Source: Gaiellaceae bacterium
Lineage (GTDB): Bacteria > Actinomycetota > Thermoleophilia > Gaiellales > Gaiellaceae
Length of the DNA stretch: 59,610 nt
Direction: 5' to 3'
NCBI GenBank assembly: GCA_030446625.1
Contig: JAUJMY010000009.1
Location: 1-59,610, forward strand
The stretch's first letter is position 1. Each line of letters opens with the position of its first letter. The notes beneath the pieces were generated by a model. The model ran no database searches and had not been told where the DNA came from. It worked only from the letters and a program-made list of their open reading frames with translations. Below, one piece after another: positions 46,021 through 53,854 of the stretch. Position numbers and translations under genes: made by a program.

Positions 46021-46026
46021 GCTAGC
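46021..46026. repeat. IS481 target-site duplication, right copy (GCTAGC)
   Basis: GCTAGC directly after the IS right end; the stop codon of the VOC protein gene (minus strand) begins at its last base. Confidence 0.85.
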
Positions 46027-46424
46027 TACCGCGCGTCGAGCGGCGCGAAGAGGTCGACGACGTTGCCGTCCGGGTCGTGCAGCTGCGCGTAGCGCTGCCC
46101 CCAGAACGCGTCCCACGGCTCCTTGTGCCCGTGGTAGCCGGCCGCGACGAGCTCCGCATAGGTCGTGTCCACGTCGTCCGGCGAGGCGACGAGGAATGCG
46201 AGTCCCATCCGCGGCGAGCCGACGGGCTCCGTCCAGGTCGGGTCGAAGCTCTTGACGACGTCCACGCTGTCGAGGGCGAGCCGCAGCCCGCCGGCGAGCG
46301 TCGTCTCCACGTGCTGCTCCGCCTCGCTGCCCTCGGGGAACCGGAGCCCGAGCCGGCGGTAGAACGCCACCGCCTGCCGCATGTCGCGGACGACGATCCC
46401 GATCATGTCGAGCCGGGGCGTCAT
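46026..46424 (-). CDS. VOC (glyoxalase/dioxygenase) superfamily protein
   Basis: This 132-residue protein is made of two betaalphabetabetabeta units: LDMIGIVVRDMRQAVAFYRRLG at the start, then MGLAFLVASPDDVDTTYAEL, KEPWDAFWGQRYAQLHDPDGN and VVDLF. The pattern of fosfomycin/bleomycin-resistance and glyoxalase-like proteins is clear, but the usual first metal His is replaced (GIVV), so function is open. ATG 46424 overlaps the HD-domain gene stop (ATGA). Confidence 0.85.
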   Translation of the reverse strand: MTPRLDMIGIVVRDMRQAVAFYRRLGLRFPEGSEAEQHVETTLAGGLRLALDSVDVVKSFDPTWTEPVGSPRMGLAFLVASPDDVDTTYAELVAAGYHGHKEPWDAFWGQRYAQLHDPDGNVVDLFAPLDAR

Positions 46425-46984
46425 CCCGTCCGGAGCCCGAGGTCGGCGGCGATCGGGCGCAGCGCGTCCGTCACGAACGCGATGTGCTCGTCGAGGTCGA
46501 CGCCGAGCTCCTCCGCGCCGCGGTAGACGTCGTCGCGGTTGACGCCCGCGGCGAACGACGGCTGCTTCAGCTTCTTGCGAACCGACTTCGGCTCGAGCGT
46601 CTCGATCCCGTCGGGGCGCACGAGGCCGCAGGCGTGGACGAAGCCCGACAGCTCGTCGCACGCGAACAGCGTCTTCTTGAGAGGGGTGTCGCGCGGGAGG
46701 TGCAGGTGCTCCGCGTGCGAGAGGATCGCCTCGATCACGTCCTCCGGGTAGCCCTCGTCGCGCAGGATCGGCGCGCCGTCCTGCGGGTGCTCGTCGAGCG
46801 TCGGGTGGATCTCGTAGTCGAAGTCGTGCAGGAGCGCCGTCACGGCCCAGAGCGTCTCGTCCGCGTCGAAGCGCCGCGCATAGGCGCGTGTCGACGCTTC
46901 CACGGCCAGCGCGTGCCGGCGGAGCGCCTCGCTCTGCGTGTAGCGCGTCAGCGTCGCCCACGCCTGCTCGCGCGTCGGGTTCAC
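46421..46984 (-). CDS. HD-domain (HDIG) hydrolase
   Basis: This 187-residue protein starts at GTG 46984. Its H...HD...D metal motif is [28 protein letters not shown] and ILSHAEHL, typical of small HDIG proteins that act on nucleotides or phosphate esters. The rest ([20 protein letters not shown]) is conserved in this small subfamily. Its substrate is unknown. It is divergent from murA with overlapping -10-like elements. Confidence 0.85.
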   Translation of the reverse strand: MNPTREQAWATLTRYTQSEALRRHALAVEASTRAYARRFDADETLWAVTALLHDFDYEIHPTLDEHPQDGAPILRDEGYPEDVIEAILSHAEHLHLPRDTPLKKTLFACDELSGFVHACGLVRPDGIETLEPKSVRKKLKQPSFAAGVNRDDVYRGAEELGVDLDEHIAFVTDALRPIAADLGLRTG

Positions 46985-47007
46985 GGGCCGGTAGGGTACC
47001 GGCGCCC
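46985..47007. promoter_or_regulatory. Divergent promoter region of the HD-domain gene and murA
   Basis: TAGGGT (plus, 46992-46997) and TACCCT (minus, 46993-46998) overlap almost completely in a 23-bp gap. They lie 10 and 8 bases from the murA and HD-gene starts. Mutual exclusion of the two promoters is likely if both are used. Confidence 0.35.
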
Positions 47008-48312
47008 GTGTCGACCGTCGTCGGAGAATCCGTGGCCGAGTCGTTCGTCATCGAGGGCGGGCGGCCGCTCGGGGGCCGCGTCACCGCGGCCGGCAACAAG
47101 AACGCCGCGCTGCCGATCCTCGCCGCATGCCTGCTGACGGACGAGCCGATCACGCTCTCGAACGTGCCGCGGATCCGCGACGCCGAGATCATGGTCGAGC
47201 TGATCGCCGCGCTGGGAGTGGACGCCGGCTGGATCGGCCCGAACGAGGTCCGCGTGCACGCCGCCGAGATCGATTCCGTCGAGCTCGACGAGGCGCTCGC
47301 GCGGCGGATCCGGACGTCGCTGCTGGTCGCGGGGCCGCTCCTCGCGCGCGAGGGCCGCGCGCTCGTGCCCCCGCCCGGGGGCGACGTGATCGGGAGGCGA
47401 CGGATCGACACGCACGTCCACGCACTCGAGGCGCTCGGCGCCCGGGCGACGATCGACCAGCGCTACGAGTTCTCGACCGACGGGCTGCGCGGCGCCGCGA
47501 TCCTCCTCGACGAGGCGAGCGTGACGGGCACGGAGAACGCGGTCATGGCCGCGGTCACCGCTTCCGGCACGACGACCCTCTACAACGCGGCCTGCGAGCC
47601 GCACGTCCAGGACCTCTGCCGCTTCCTCGTCTCGCTCGGGGCGGAGATCGACGGCATCGGCTCGAACCGGCTCGTGATCGACGGCGTCGACCGGTTGCGC
47701 GGGGGAGAGTGGAGGATCGGGCCCGACCACATCGAGGTCGCGAGCTTCATCGGCCTCGCCGCCGTCACGCACGGCGACGTGACGATCGCCGGCGTGCGCT
47801 CCGCCGACCTGATCCCGATCCTCCCCGGCTTCGCGAAGCTCGGCGTCACCTGCGAGGTCGGCGACGACTGGGTGCACGTGCCCGCGGAGCAGGCCCTGAT
47901 CGTGCAGAACGACATCGGCGAGCAGGTGCCGAAGATCGAGGACGGGCCGTGGCCGCTCTTCCCGGCCGACCTGACGTCGATCGCGCTCACGGTCGCGACG
48001 CAGGCGCACGGCACGATCCTGATCTTCGAGAAGATGTTCGAGAGCCGGCTGTTCTTCGTCGACAAGCTCGTCAGCATGGGCGCGCGGATCATCCTCTGCG
48101 ACCCGCACCGCGCGATCGTCGCCGGCCCCTCCAGGCTCTACGGGCAGCGGATGGAGAGCCCCGACATCCGCGCCGGCTGGGCGCTGCTGATCGCGAGCCT
48201 CTGCGCCGAGGGCACCTCGACGATCGGGAACATCGGGCAGATCGTGCGCGGCTACGAGCGGATCGACGAGCGTCTGCGGGCGCTCGGAGCGCAGATCGAG
48301 CGCGTCTACTAG
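47008..48312 (+). CDS. murA: UDP-N-acetylglucosamine 1-carboxyvinyltransferase with Asp in place of the fosfomycin-target Cys
   Basis: This 434-residue enzyme is the first committed step of peptidoglycan synthesis. [11 protein letters not shown] (Lys31, Asn32) binds substrate. The catalytic loop reads [11 protein letters not shown], with Asp126 where most MurA have the Cys alkylated by fosfomycin. The same Cys-to-Asp change in M. tuberculosis MurA gives intrinsic fosfomycin resistance, so resistance is expected here. The C-terminal [10 protein letters not shown] and ASFIGLAAV segments are normal. Start GTG 47008 is the best placed; GTG 47032 is an alternative. Confidence 0.95.
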   Translation: MSTVVGESVAESFVIEGGRPLGGRVTAAGNKNAALPILAACLLTDEPITLSNVPRIRDAEIMVELIAALGVDAGWIGPNEVRVHAAEIDSVELDEALARRIRTSLLVAGPLLAREGRALVPPPGGDVIGRRRIDTHVHALEALGARATIDQRYEFSTDGLRGAAILLDEASVTGTENAVMAAVTASGTTTLYNAACEPHVQDLCRFLVSLGAEIDGIGSNRLVIDGVDRLRGGEWRIGPDHIEVASFIGLAAVTHGDVTIAGVRSADLIPILPGFAKLGVTCEVGDDWVHVPAEQALIVQNDIGEQVPKIEDGPWPLFPADLTSIALTVATQAHGTILIFEKMFESRLFFVDKLVSMGARIILCDPHRAIVAGPSRLYGQRMESPDIRAGWALLIASLCAEGTSTIGNIGQIVRGYERIDERLRALGAQIERVY

Positions 48313-48320
48313 GGCCGCGC

Positions 48321-48863
48321 GTGGCTGCGGCGGGACACACAGGGGCGGCGCCCCGGACGCACGTCCAGGTTGCGACCCACGGGACGGGGAGCGCGAAGGC
48401 CGAGACGGGGCTCCCGGTGCTCGACCACCTGCTCGGCCGCCTCGCGCAGTTCGCCGCGTTCGACCTTGCGCTCGAGGTGTCGCCCGGTGCTCCCCTCGAG
48501 GCGGTCGCCGCAGCCGGGCGTGCGCTCGGGGAGGGGCTGAGCGGTCCGCTGCGCGTCGGCGGAGCGCGCGGCCACGGATCCGCCGTCGTGCCGGCGGATG
48601 AGGCGCTGGCGCACGTCGCGCTCGAGGCGTCGGGCCGGCCGCTCGTCGTCTCGAACGTCGATCTGTCGGCGGCGCACGTGGGCGGCCTCGACACCGACCT
48701 CGTCGCGCGCTTCCTGCGCGAGCTCGCAGAGGGCGCCGCGCTGACGCTGCACGTGCGGCTGATCGAAGGCGAGGACACGCAGCACGTGCTCGAGGCGATC
48801 TTCAAGGCGCTCGGCGTCGCGCTCGCGCAGGCGTGCCGGCCGCGTGTCCCGAAGGAGGACTAA
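48321..48863 (+). CDS. Degenerate HisB-like (imidazoleglycerol-phosphate dehydratase fold) protein
   Basis: This 180-residue protein starts at GTG 48321, nine bases after murA. It keeps the HisB scaffold: THGTGSAKAETGLPVLDHLL near the start, DEALAHVALEASGRPLVV in the middle, and HVLEAIFKALGVALAQA at the end. The metal-binding pairs are mostly gone. The first His-His (usually D-x-HH-x2-E-D) is replaced by SPGAPLEA, and the second (usually HH-x2-E-x2-FKA) is DTQHVLEA. Manganese-dependent dehydration of IGP is therefore unlikely. A new role coupled to murA or ridA is inferred. Confidence 0.7.
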   Translation: MAAAGHTGAAPRTHVQVATHGTGSAKAETGLPVLDHLLGRLAQFAAFDLALEVSPGAPLEAVAAAGRALGEGLSGPLRVGGARGHGSAVVPADEALAHVALEASGRPLVVSNVDLSAAHVGGLDTDLVARFLRELAEGAALTLHVRLIEGEDTQHVLEAIFKALGVALAQACRPRVPKED

Positions 48864-49253
48864 GTGGCGGAGAAGGACGTGGTGCGGACGGAGGAGGCGC
48901 CGGCGCCGTTCCAGGGCGCTCCCTACTCGCAGGCGATCCGCGCGGGCGGGTTCGTCTTCGTGTCCGGGCAGCTCGGTTTGCGGCCCGGCGAGACGGAGCT
49001 CGTGGGGGAGTCGATCGCCGAGCAGACGGAGCAGGTGTTCGCGAACCTCGGCGCGATCCTCGAGGCGGCGGGGAGCAGCCTCGGCCAGGTCGTCAAGACG
49101 ACGGTCTTCCTCGTCGACCTCGGCGACTTTGCGGCGATGAACGAGGTCTACGCCCGCCACGTCGGCGCGAGCCCGCCCGCCCGCTCGACGTTCCAGGTCG
49201 CGGCGCTCCCGTCCGGCGCCCGGGTCGAGATCGAGGCGATCGCCCACCTCTAG
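48864..49253 (+). CDS. ridA: RidA/YjgF-family protein
   Basis: This 129-residue protein has GTG 48864 directly after the preceding TAA with AAGGAGGA before it. Characteristic sequences are APYSQAIRAGGFVFVSGQLG, TEQVFANLGAILEAAGSSL, VVKTTVFLVDLGDFAAMNEVY, PPARSTFQVAALP (with the substrate Arg) and VEIEAIA. RidA hydrolyses reactive enamine/imine intermediates released by PLP enzymes; other paralogues have other roles. Confidence 0.93.
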   Translation: MAEKDVVRTEEAPAPFQGAPYSQAIRAGGFVFVSGQLGLRPGETELVGESIAEQTEQVFANLGAILEAAGSSLGQVVKTTVFLVDLGDFAAMNEVYARHVGASPPARSTFQVAALPSGARVEIEAIAHL

Positions 49254-49264
49254 CGTCCGGCGGC

Positions 49265-49276
49265 GACAATGGCCGC
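49265..49276 (+). promoter_or_regulatory. Leaderless -10 element of the CCA-adding enzyme gene
   Basis: GACAAT at 49265-49270 is followed by GGCCGC and the GTG at 49277. Confidence 0.45.
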
Positions 49277-50638
49277 GTGTGGGCGACCGCGGCGGACTAC
49301 GTGCGCTCCCTCGACGTCGACGCCTGGATGGTGGGCGGCGCCGTGCGAGACGCGATCCTCGGTCGTGGCGTCAAGGACACCGACTTCGTCGTGCCGGGCG
49401 TGGGCCAGGCGGAGCTGCGCGCCCTGCTCGAGCCGCACGGTCGGGTCGAGGATCTGGTGGTCGCCGGCCAACGCGTCGGCGTTCGCCTCTTCCCGCGCGA
49501 GGCGGCCGCGCGCGCGCTAGCACCCGCGGGCATCGAGTTCGCGCCGCCGCGCGTCGAGCGCAGCACCGGGCCGGGCCGGCACGACTTCGAGATCGTCGCC
49601 GACGGCGAGATCTCGCTCGAGCAGGACATGCGCCGCCGCGACTTCACGATCAACGCGATCGCGCAGCGGTTGTCGACGGGCGAGATCCTCGATCCGCTCG
49701 ACGGTCGACGCGACCTCGCGCGCGGCGTCCTGCGCACGGTCTCCGCGAACAGTTTCCGCGAGGATCCGCTCCGGATCGTCCGCGGGCTGCGGTTCGTGTC
49801 GCAGCTCCGCGTCGAGCCGGACGACAAGACGGTGCGCCAGATGCTCGAGCACGCGCCACAGGTCCGTCTCGTCTCGGCGGAGCGCATCGGCGGTGGGCTC
49901 AGCGCGGACGGCATGGGGGAGCTCTCGAAGCTCCTGCTCGGCCAGAACCCGCTCACCGCGCTGCGGCTGGCGCGCGACACCGGCGTCCTCGTCGAGATCG
50001 TCCCCGAGTACGAGCGCGCGATCGGGTACGACCTCGGGAGTGCGCGCCAGGCGGGGCCGCTGGAGGAGCACATGTTCGCGGTCGTCCAGGCAGCCGCCGA
50101 CGCGGACGCGCCGCTGCCCGTGAGGCTCGCCGCGCTGCTGCACGACCTCGGCAAGTCCGACACGCAGCCCGGTGTCGCGAGACATGCCGGCGCCGGCGCG
50201 CGGATCGCCGCGGCCGCGCTCCGTCGCCTGCGCTACCCGACGGCGCTGCGGGAATACGTCACGCGGCTGTGCCGCGAGCACGCGTTCTGCCTCGACGAGC
50301 CCGTCGACGAGCGCTTCGCGCGACGCTTCCTCCGCGCGCACGGGGACGGGCTCGCGTTCGACCTCGTCGCGCACAAGGAGGCCGACCTGCGGGCGAAGAT
50401 CGGCACGGACGGCGAGCTGGAGCGGGCAGCTCGCCTCCGGACGCTGCTCGAGCGGGAGCGCGGCCGCCCGCACCGCCTGCGCGACCTCGTCGTCGACGGC
50501 GGTGACCTGCTCGAGCTCGGCGACGAGGCCGGGCCGCAGCTCGGGCGCACGCTCGACGTCCTCCTCGACGAGGTGGTCGACGATCCGTCCAAGAACGAGC
50601 GCGAGTTCCTGCTCGCGCGTGCGCGGGAGCTGCTCTGA
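49277..50638 (+). CDS. cca: CCA tRNA nucleotidyltransferase with HD domain
   Basis: This 453-residue protein has the poly(A)-polymerase-type head: WMVGGAVRDAILGR, KDTDFVV (D-x-D active site), RRRDFTINAIAQ and DPLDGRRDLARGVLRTV with REDPLRIVRGLRF. The C-terminal half has an HD domain, LLHDLGKS (near residue 287). It adds or repairs the 3'-CCA of tRNAs. The CCA versus poly(A) choice is not readable by eye, but the single such gene in an actinobacterial context favours CCA addition. Its stop overlaps the CTG of pgeF. Confidence 0.88.
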   Translation: MWATAADYVRSLDVDAWMVGGAVRDAILGRGVKDTDFVVPGVGQAELRALLEPHGRVEDLVVAGQRVGVRLFPREAAARALAPAGIEFAPPRVERSTGPGRHDFEIVADGEISLEQDMRRRDFTINAIAQRLSTGEILDPLDGRRDLARGVLRTVSANSFREDPLRIVRGLRFVSQLRVEPDDKTVRQMLEHAPQVRLVSAERIGGGLSADGMGELSKLLLGQNPLTALRLARDTGVLVEIVPEYERAIGYDLGSARQAGPLEEHMFAVVQAAADADAPLPVRLAALLHDLGKSDTQPGVARHAGAGARIAAAALRRLRYPTALREYVTRLCREHAFCLDEPVDERFARRFLRAHGDGLAFDLVAHKEADLRAKIGTDGELERAARLRTLLERERGRPHRLRDLVVDGGDLLELGDEAGPQLGRTLDVLLDEVVDDPSKNEREFLLARARELL

Positions 50639-51348
50639 GCGTCCCGCTGATCCACTGGGAGCGCACGGGCCCGTACGCAGTCGCGTTCTCGACTCGCGCC
50701 GGCGGCGTGAGCGCGGGGCCGTACGAGTCGCTGAACCTCGGCCGCACCGACGACGCGCCCGCGAACGTGGCCGAGAACCGCCGGCGGCTGTGCGAGGCGC
50801 TCGGGGTCGAGCGCTCGAAGCTGACCCTCAACCGGCAAACGCACTCGCCGGTGGTCAACCGCGCGCACGCCGGCCGCACCGGGGAGGCGGGAGACGGCTT
50901 GTGGAGCGACGAGCCGAGCGTTCCGATGCTGAAGCTGACGGCTGACTGCGTTCCCGTGGCCGTCGCGCGCGCGAACGAGGCGGCGCCGGCGCTCGCGCTC
51001 CTGCACGCGGGCTGGCGCGGCCTGCTCGAGGGCATCGTCGCCGCGGGTGTCGCGGCGCTCGGCGGCGGCCGCCTCGCAGCGATCGTCGGGCCCGCGATCG
51101 GCCCCTGCTGCTACGAAGTCGGCGCTGACGTGGGGGAGCCGTTCGCCGCGCGCTTCGGCGCGGACGTGGTGCGCGACCGCCGGCTCGACCTGTGGACCGC
51201 GTGCGAGCGCGCCCTCCGCGCGGCCGGCTGCGCGTCGGTCGAGCGCGTCGACCTCTGCACCGCCTGCCACCCCGGACTGTTCTTCTCTCACCGCCGCGAC
51301 GGCGGCAGGACGGGCCGCCAGGGCGTCATCGGCTATGTCGCCGGCTGA
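50635..51348 (+). CDS. pgeF: Peptidoglycan editing factor / laccase-domain purine nucleosidase
   Basis: This protein of about 237 residues begins LSVPLIHWERTGPYAVAFST. The family's conserved FSTRxGGVS lies about 25 residues in, so the start must be upstream of GTG 50707. The only positioned codon is CTG 50635, which overlaps the cca stop as CTGA. Metal and catalytic residues are present: NRQTHSPVV (His), TADCVPVAV (Cys), LLHAGWRGLLEG (His) and GPAIGPCCYEVG. YfiH/PgeF proteins cleave mis-incorporated amino acids from wall precursors or act on purine nucleosides. yggS follows, overlapping by 14 nt. Confidence 0.9.
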   Translation: MSVPLIHWERTGPYAVAFSTRAGGVSAGPYESLNLGRTDDAPANVAENRRRLCEALGVERSKLTLNRQTHSPVVNRAHAGRTGEAGDGLWSDEPSVPMLKLTADCVPVAVARANEAAPALALLHAGWRGLLEGIVAAGVAALGGGRLAAIVGPAIGPCCYEVGADVGEPFAARFGADVVRDRRLDLWTACERALRAAGCASVERVDLCTACHPGLFFSHRRDGGRTGRQGVIGYVAG

Positions 51349-51931
51349 GGAGGTGCGCGCGCGCTACGCGCGGATTCGCGCCGAGGTCGGCGCGGGCGTG
51401 ACGGTGGTCGCGGCGACGAAGTACGTCTCCGTCGCCGAGATGGCCGTGCTGGCGGAGGCCGGCGTGGAGGTCGTGGGCGAGAACCGGGCGCAGGACCTCG
51501 AGGCCAAGCACGCCGCGTACGGCGACGCGTTCCGGTGGCACTTCATCGGCCACCTCCAGAGCCGCAAGGCGAAGCTCGTGAACCGGATCTGCGAGCTCGT
51601 GCACTCGCTCGACTCCGACTCGGCGGCGCGGCGGCTCGCGATCCCCGCGCTCGTCGAGGTCAACCTCTCGGGCGAGCCGTCGAAGTCGGGAGTTCGACCG
51701 GACGAGCTCCCCGCGTTCCTGACGCGCTACGAGGGCGTGCTGGGGTTGATGACGATGCCGCCGCCGACGGACGACCCCGAGGCGTCGCGGCCGTACTTCA
51801 CAGCGCTGCGCGAGCTGGCGCAGGAGCACGGGCTGCGCGAGCTCTCGATGGGGACGAGCCAGGACTTCCGCGTCGCCGCGGAGGAGGGCGCGACCCTCGT
51901 CCGCGTGGGCAGCGTCCTGTACCGAGGCTGA
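51335..51931 (+). CDS. yggS: YggS/PLPBP-family pyridoxal phosphate-binding protein
   Basis: This 198-residue protein starts at ATG 51335 inside the pgeF end. VVAATKYVSVAEM carries the PLP Lys. Further family marks are VGENRAQDLEAKHA, WHFIGHLQSRKAKL, LVEVNLSGEPSKSG, VLGLMTMPP and LSMGTSQDFRVA. It is somewhat short because the segment between VHSLDS and AIPALVEV is compressed. YggS homologues keep PLP homeostasis; position before sepF is conserved in Gram-positives. Confidence 0.93.
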   Translation: MSPAEEVRARYARIRAEVGAGVTVVAATKYVSVAEMAVLAEAGVEVVGENRAQDLEAKHAAYGDAFRWHFIGHLQSRKAKLVNRICELVHSLDSDSAARRLAIPALVEVNLSGEPSKSGVRPDELPAFLTRYEGVLGLMTMPPPTDDPEASRPYFTALRELAQEHGLRELSMGTSQDFRVAAEEGATLVRVGSVLYRG

Positions 51932-51978
51932 GCCGCGCGGAAGGAAATCGCCCTGCGCGGGCTAAGATTCGGCGCGCG

Positions 51979-52533
51979 ATGGGCTTCGCCGACGTCTGGA
52001 ACCGCACGCTCGTCTACTTCGGGATCGCCGAGGAGGACGACGACGAGTGGGACGAGGACGGCTACGCGACGAACGAGGAGCTGGAGCGCAGCTACCGCGA
52101 CCGCCCGAACGTGCGTCGCCTCGCGCCGCGGCGCCGAGACCGGGAGTTCGACGACTGGACAGACGGTGGGGAGGCGACCGCGACCGAGCGCACGGCGGTG
52201 ATGCGCCCGCCGACGCGTTTGAGGAGCCTGGAGCCCGCCCCGTCGCCTGCGTCCGTGCGCGTCCACCTCGTCGTCCCGCGCAGCTTCAACGACGCGCAGC
52301 AGATCGCGGACAAGTTCAAGGACGGCGTCCCCGTGATCCTCAATCTCCAGGCGTCGGATGCGGAGCTCTCGAAGCGCCTGATCGACTTCGGGAGCGGCCT
52401 GACGTACGCGCTCGACGGCGGGATGCAGCGGGTCGCGGACAAGGTGTTCCTGCTGACGCCGCGGAACGTCGAGGTCTCGGCCGAGGAGCGCGCGCGGATG
52501 CTCGAGCGCGGCGGCTTCTTCAACCAGGCGTAG
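51979..52533 (+). CDS. sepF: Cell division protein SepF
   Basis: This 184-residue protein starts MGFADVWNRTLVYFGIAEED, with the N-terminal membrane-targeting amphipathic helix. An acidic/arginine-rich linker follows, then the SepF core (VHLVVPRSFNDAQQIADKFK, PVILNLQASDAELSKRLIDF, SGLTYALDGGMQRVADKVF). SepF anchors FtsZ to the membrane and helps septum assembly. TAAGAT lies ten bases upstream of the ATG. Confidence 0.95.
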   Translation: MGFADVWNRTLVYFGIAEEDDDEWDEDGYATNEELERSYRDRPNVRRLAPRRRDREFDDWTDGGEATATERTAVMRPPTRLRSLEPAPSPASVRVHLVVPRSFNDAQQIADKFKDGVPVILNLQASDAELSKRLIDFGSGLTYALDGGMQRVADKVFLLTPRNVEVSAEERARMLERGGFFNQA

Positions 52534-52565
52534 GAAGCGCCCCCGGAGTGGCGAAGTCTCTCGCG

Positions 52566-52874
52566 ATGGGCGAACCCGCCACCTTCATGCTGCTGGGCGA
52601 CACGGTCAAGTCCATCCAGAGCTTCGTGAACGTCTTCATCACGGTCTACATCCTCCTGATCCTGGCGTACATCCTCACGTCGTGGATCCGGCTGCCCTAC
52701 TCACCGTGGCTCAACCGGATCCAGCGCTTCCTCTACGACGTCTGCGAGCCGTACCTGCGCCTCTTCCGGCGCTTCGTGCCGCCCCTCGGGCCGCTCGACC
52801 TGTCGCCGATGGTCGCCGTGCTCGCGCTCGTGCTCGTCCGAGGCCTCTTCAACAATCTGATCGAACGCGCGTAG
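52566..52874 (+). CDS. yggT: YggT family membrane protein
   Basis: This 102-residue protein (ATG 52566; GTG 52548 is possible) has two hydrophobic helices (VNVFITVYILLILAYILTSW and PMVAVLALVLVRGLFNNLI). Between them is the conserved loop NRIQRFLYDVCEPYLRLFRR with FVPPLGPLDLSPM. YggT sits between sepF and divIVA in most Gram-positive division clusters and has been linked to membrane and osmotic functions. Confidence 0.9.
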   Translation: MGEPATFMLLGDTVKSIQSFVNVFITVYILLILAYILTSWIRLPYSPWLNRIQRFLYDVCEPYLRLFRRFVPPLGPLDLSPMVAVLALVLVRGLFNNLIERA

Positions 52875-52887
52875 AGAGGAGGCGCCG

Positions 52888-53331
52888 ATGTCGTTGACCC
52901 CCGTCGAACTGCGCCACGTCCACCTCGGCAGGAAGCTGTTCGGGTACGCCCGCACGTCCGTCGACCGCCTGCTCGTCGAGGTGACGGACAGCTTCGAGGA
53001 CGTCTGGCGCGACCGGGCGGACCTGCGCGACAAGGTGGAGCAGCTCGAAGGCGACCTCGTGCGCTACCGCGAGCTCGAGACGCTCCTGCGGACGACGCTG
53101 GTCTCCGCCGAGCGCGCGGCGCACGAGCTGAAGGACGCGGCGAAGCGCGAGGCCGAGCTGATCGTGAACGAGGCGCACGCCGAGGGTCGGCGGATCACGT
53201 ACGCCGCCGCCGCCGAGCGGGAGCGCCTACTCGCCGACAGCCGGCGGCTCCGCGCTCAGCTCGAAGCCGCTCTCGAGACGCTGTCCGAGGACGCGGAACC
53301 GGCGGCGGAGCCCCGGCGCGAGGCTGCGTAG
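52888..53331 (+). CDS. DivIVA-domain protein
   Basis: This 147-residue protein has AGAGGAGG upstream of ATG 52888. The N-terminal LTPVELRHVHLGRKLFGYAR with a following VDRLL segment is a DivIVA membrane-binding head. A long coiled coil (about 35-130) and an acidic end follow. It lacks the long C-terminal part of Wag31, so it is a short member. A role in polar or septal organisation is expected from family and position. Confidence 0.88.
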   Translation: MSLTPVELRHVHLGRKLFGYARTSVDRLLVEVTDSFEDVWRDRADLRDKVEQLEGDLVRYRELETLLRTTLVSAERAAHELKDAAKREAELIVNEAHAEGRRITYAAAAERERLLADSRRLRAQLEAALETLSEDAEPAAEPRREAA

Positions 53332-53341
53332 CGACGCGAAC

Positions 53342-53354
53342 TACACTCGCCTCC
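53342..53354 (+). promoter_or_regulatory. Leaderless -10 element of the 43-residue gene
   Basis: TACACT at 53342-53347 is followed by seven bases and the GTG at 53355. It would drive the microprotein-dksA-lspA-rluD run. Confidence 0.45.
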
Positions 53355-53486
53355 GTGGCGACCCGGTTGGGCATCACCCTCGTCGCGGACCGGGCCGGGC
53401 GTGTCAAGATTGCGGAGTTCGCAGGAATTACCCGCGCGGAGATCGAGCGCCGACTCGCCGCCGCCGAGAGAAAGGAAGCGGGATGA
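53355..53486 (+). CDS. 43-residue microprotein upstream of dksA/traR gene
   Basis: This frame reads VATRLGITLVADRAGRVKIA, EFAGITRAEIERRLAAA, ERKEAG and stops at TGA 53484. It has a predicted leaderless promoter at the correct distance. Its stop overlaps the next ATG (ATGA), making coupled translation likely. It contains a short beta-like segment then a helix, no membrane segment. Not recognised; it could be a leader peptide or a small regulator of the downstream genes. Confidence 0.55.
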   Translation: MATRLGITLVADRAGRVKIAEFAGITRAEIERRLAAAERKEAG

Positions 53487-53854
53487 GCACGATCGAGACC
53501 GACCGGTTCCGTCAGATGCTGCTCGAGGAACGCGCGCGTGTGCAGCACGCGATCGACAACCTCCACAGCGAGAACCCGGGGTCCCTCATCGACGAAACCG
53601 GCGAGCTGACGTCGTCGAGCATCGACAACCACCTCGGAGACATGGCAACGGAGACGTTCGACCGCGAGATGGGCTACACGCTCGAGGACAACGCGGAAGC
53701 CGTTCTGACCGCGATCGACGCGGCGCTCCGGCGCATCGACGACGGCACGTACGGCACGTGCCAGCGCTGCGGCAAGCCGATCGCGCCCGAGCGTCTCGAG
53801 GCGCTTCCGTACGCGGAGCTGTGCATCGACTGCAAGCGCGAAAGCGAGCGTTGA
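53483..53854 (+). CDS. DksA/TraR-family zinc-finger protein
   Basis: This 123-residue protein has an N-terminal helical hairpin (RFRQMLLEERARVQHAIDNL), an acidic tip and a C-terminal four-cysteine zinc finger: CQRCGKPI and CIDCKRES. Proteins of this type bind the RNA polymerase secondary channel or act as general regulators. The N-terminal half contains TGELTSSSIDNHLGDMATET, common in actinobacterial members placed just before lspA. The stop overlaps the lspA start (TTGA). Confidence 0.92.
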   Translation: MSTIETDRFRQMLLEERARVQHAIDNLHSENPGSLIDETGELTSSSIDNHLGDMATETFDREMGYTLEDNAEAVLTAIDAALRRIDDGTYGTCQRCGKPIAPERLEALPYAELCIDCKRESER

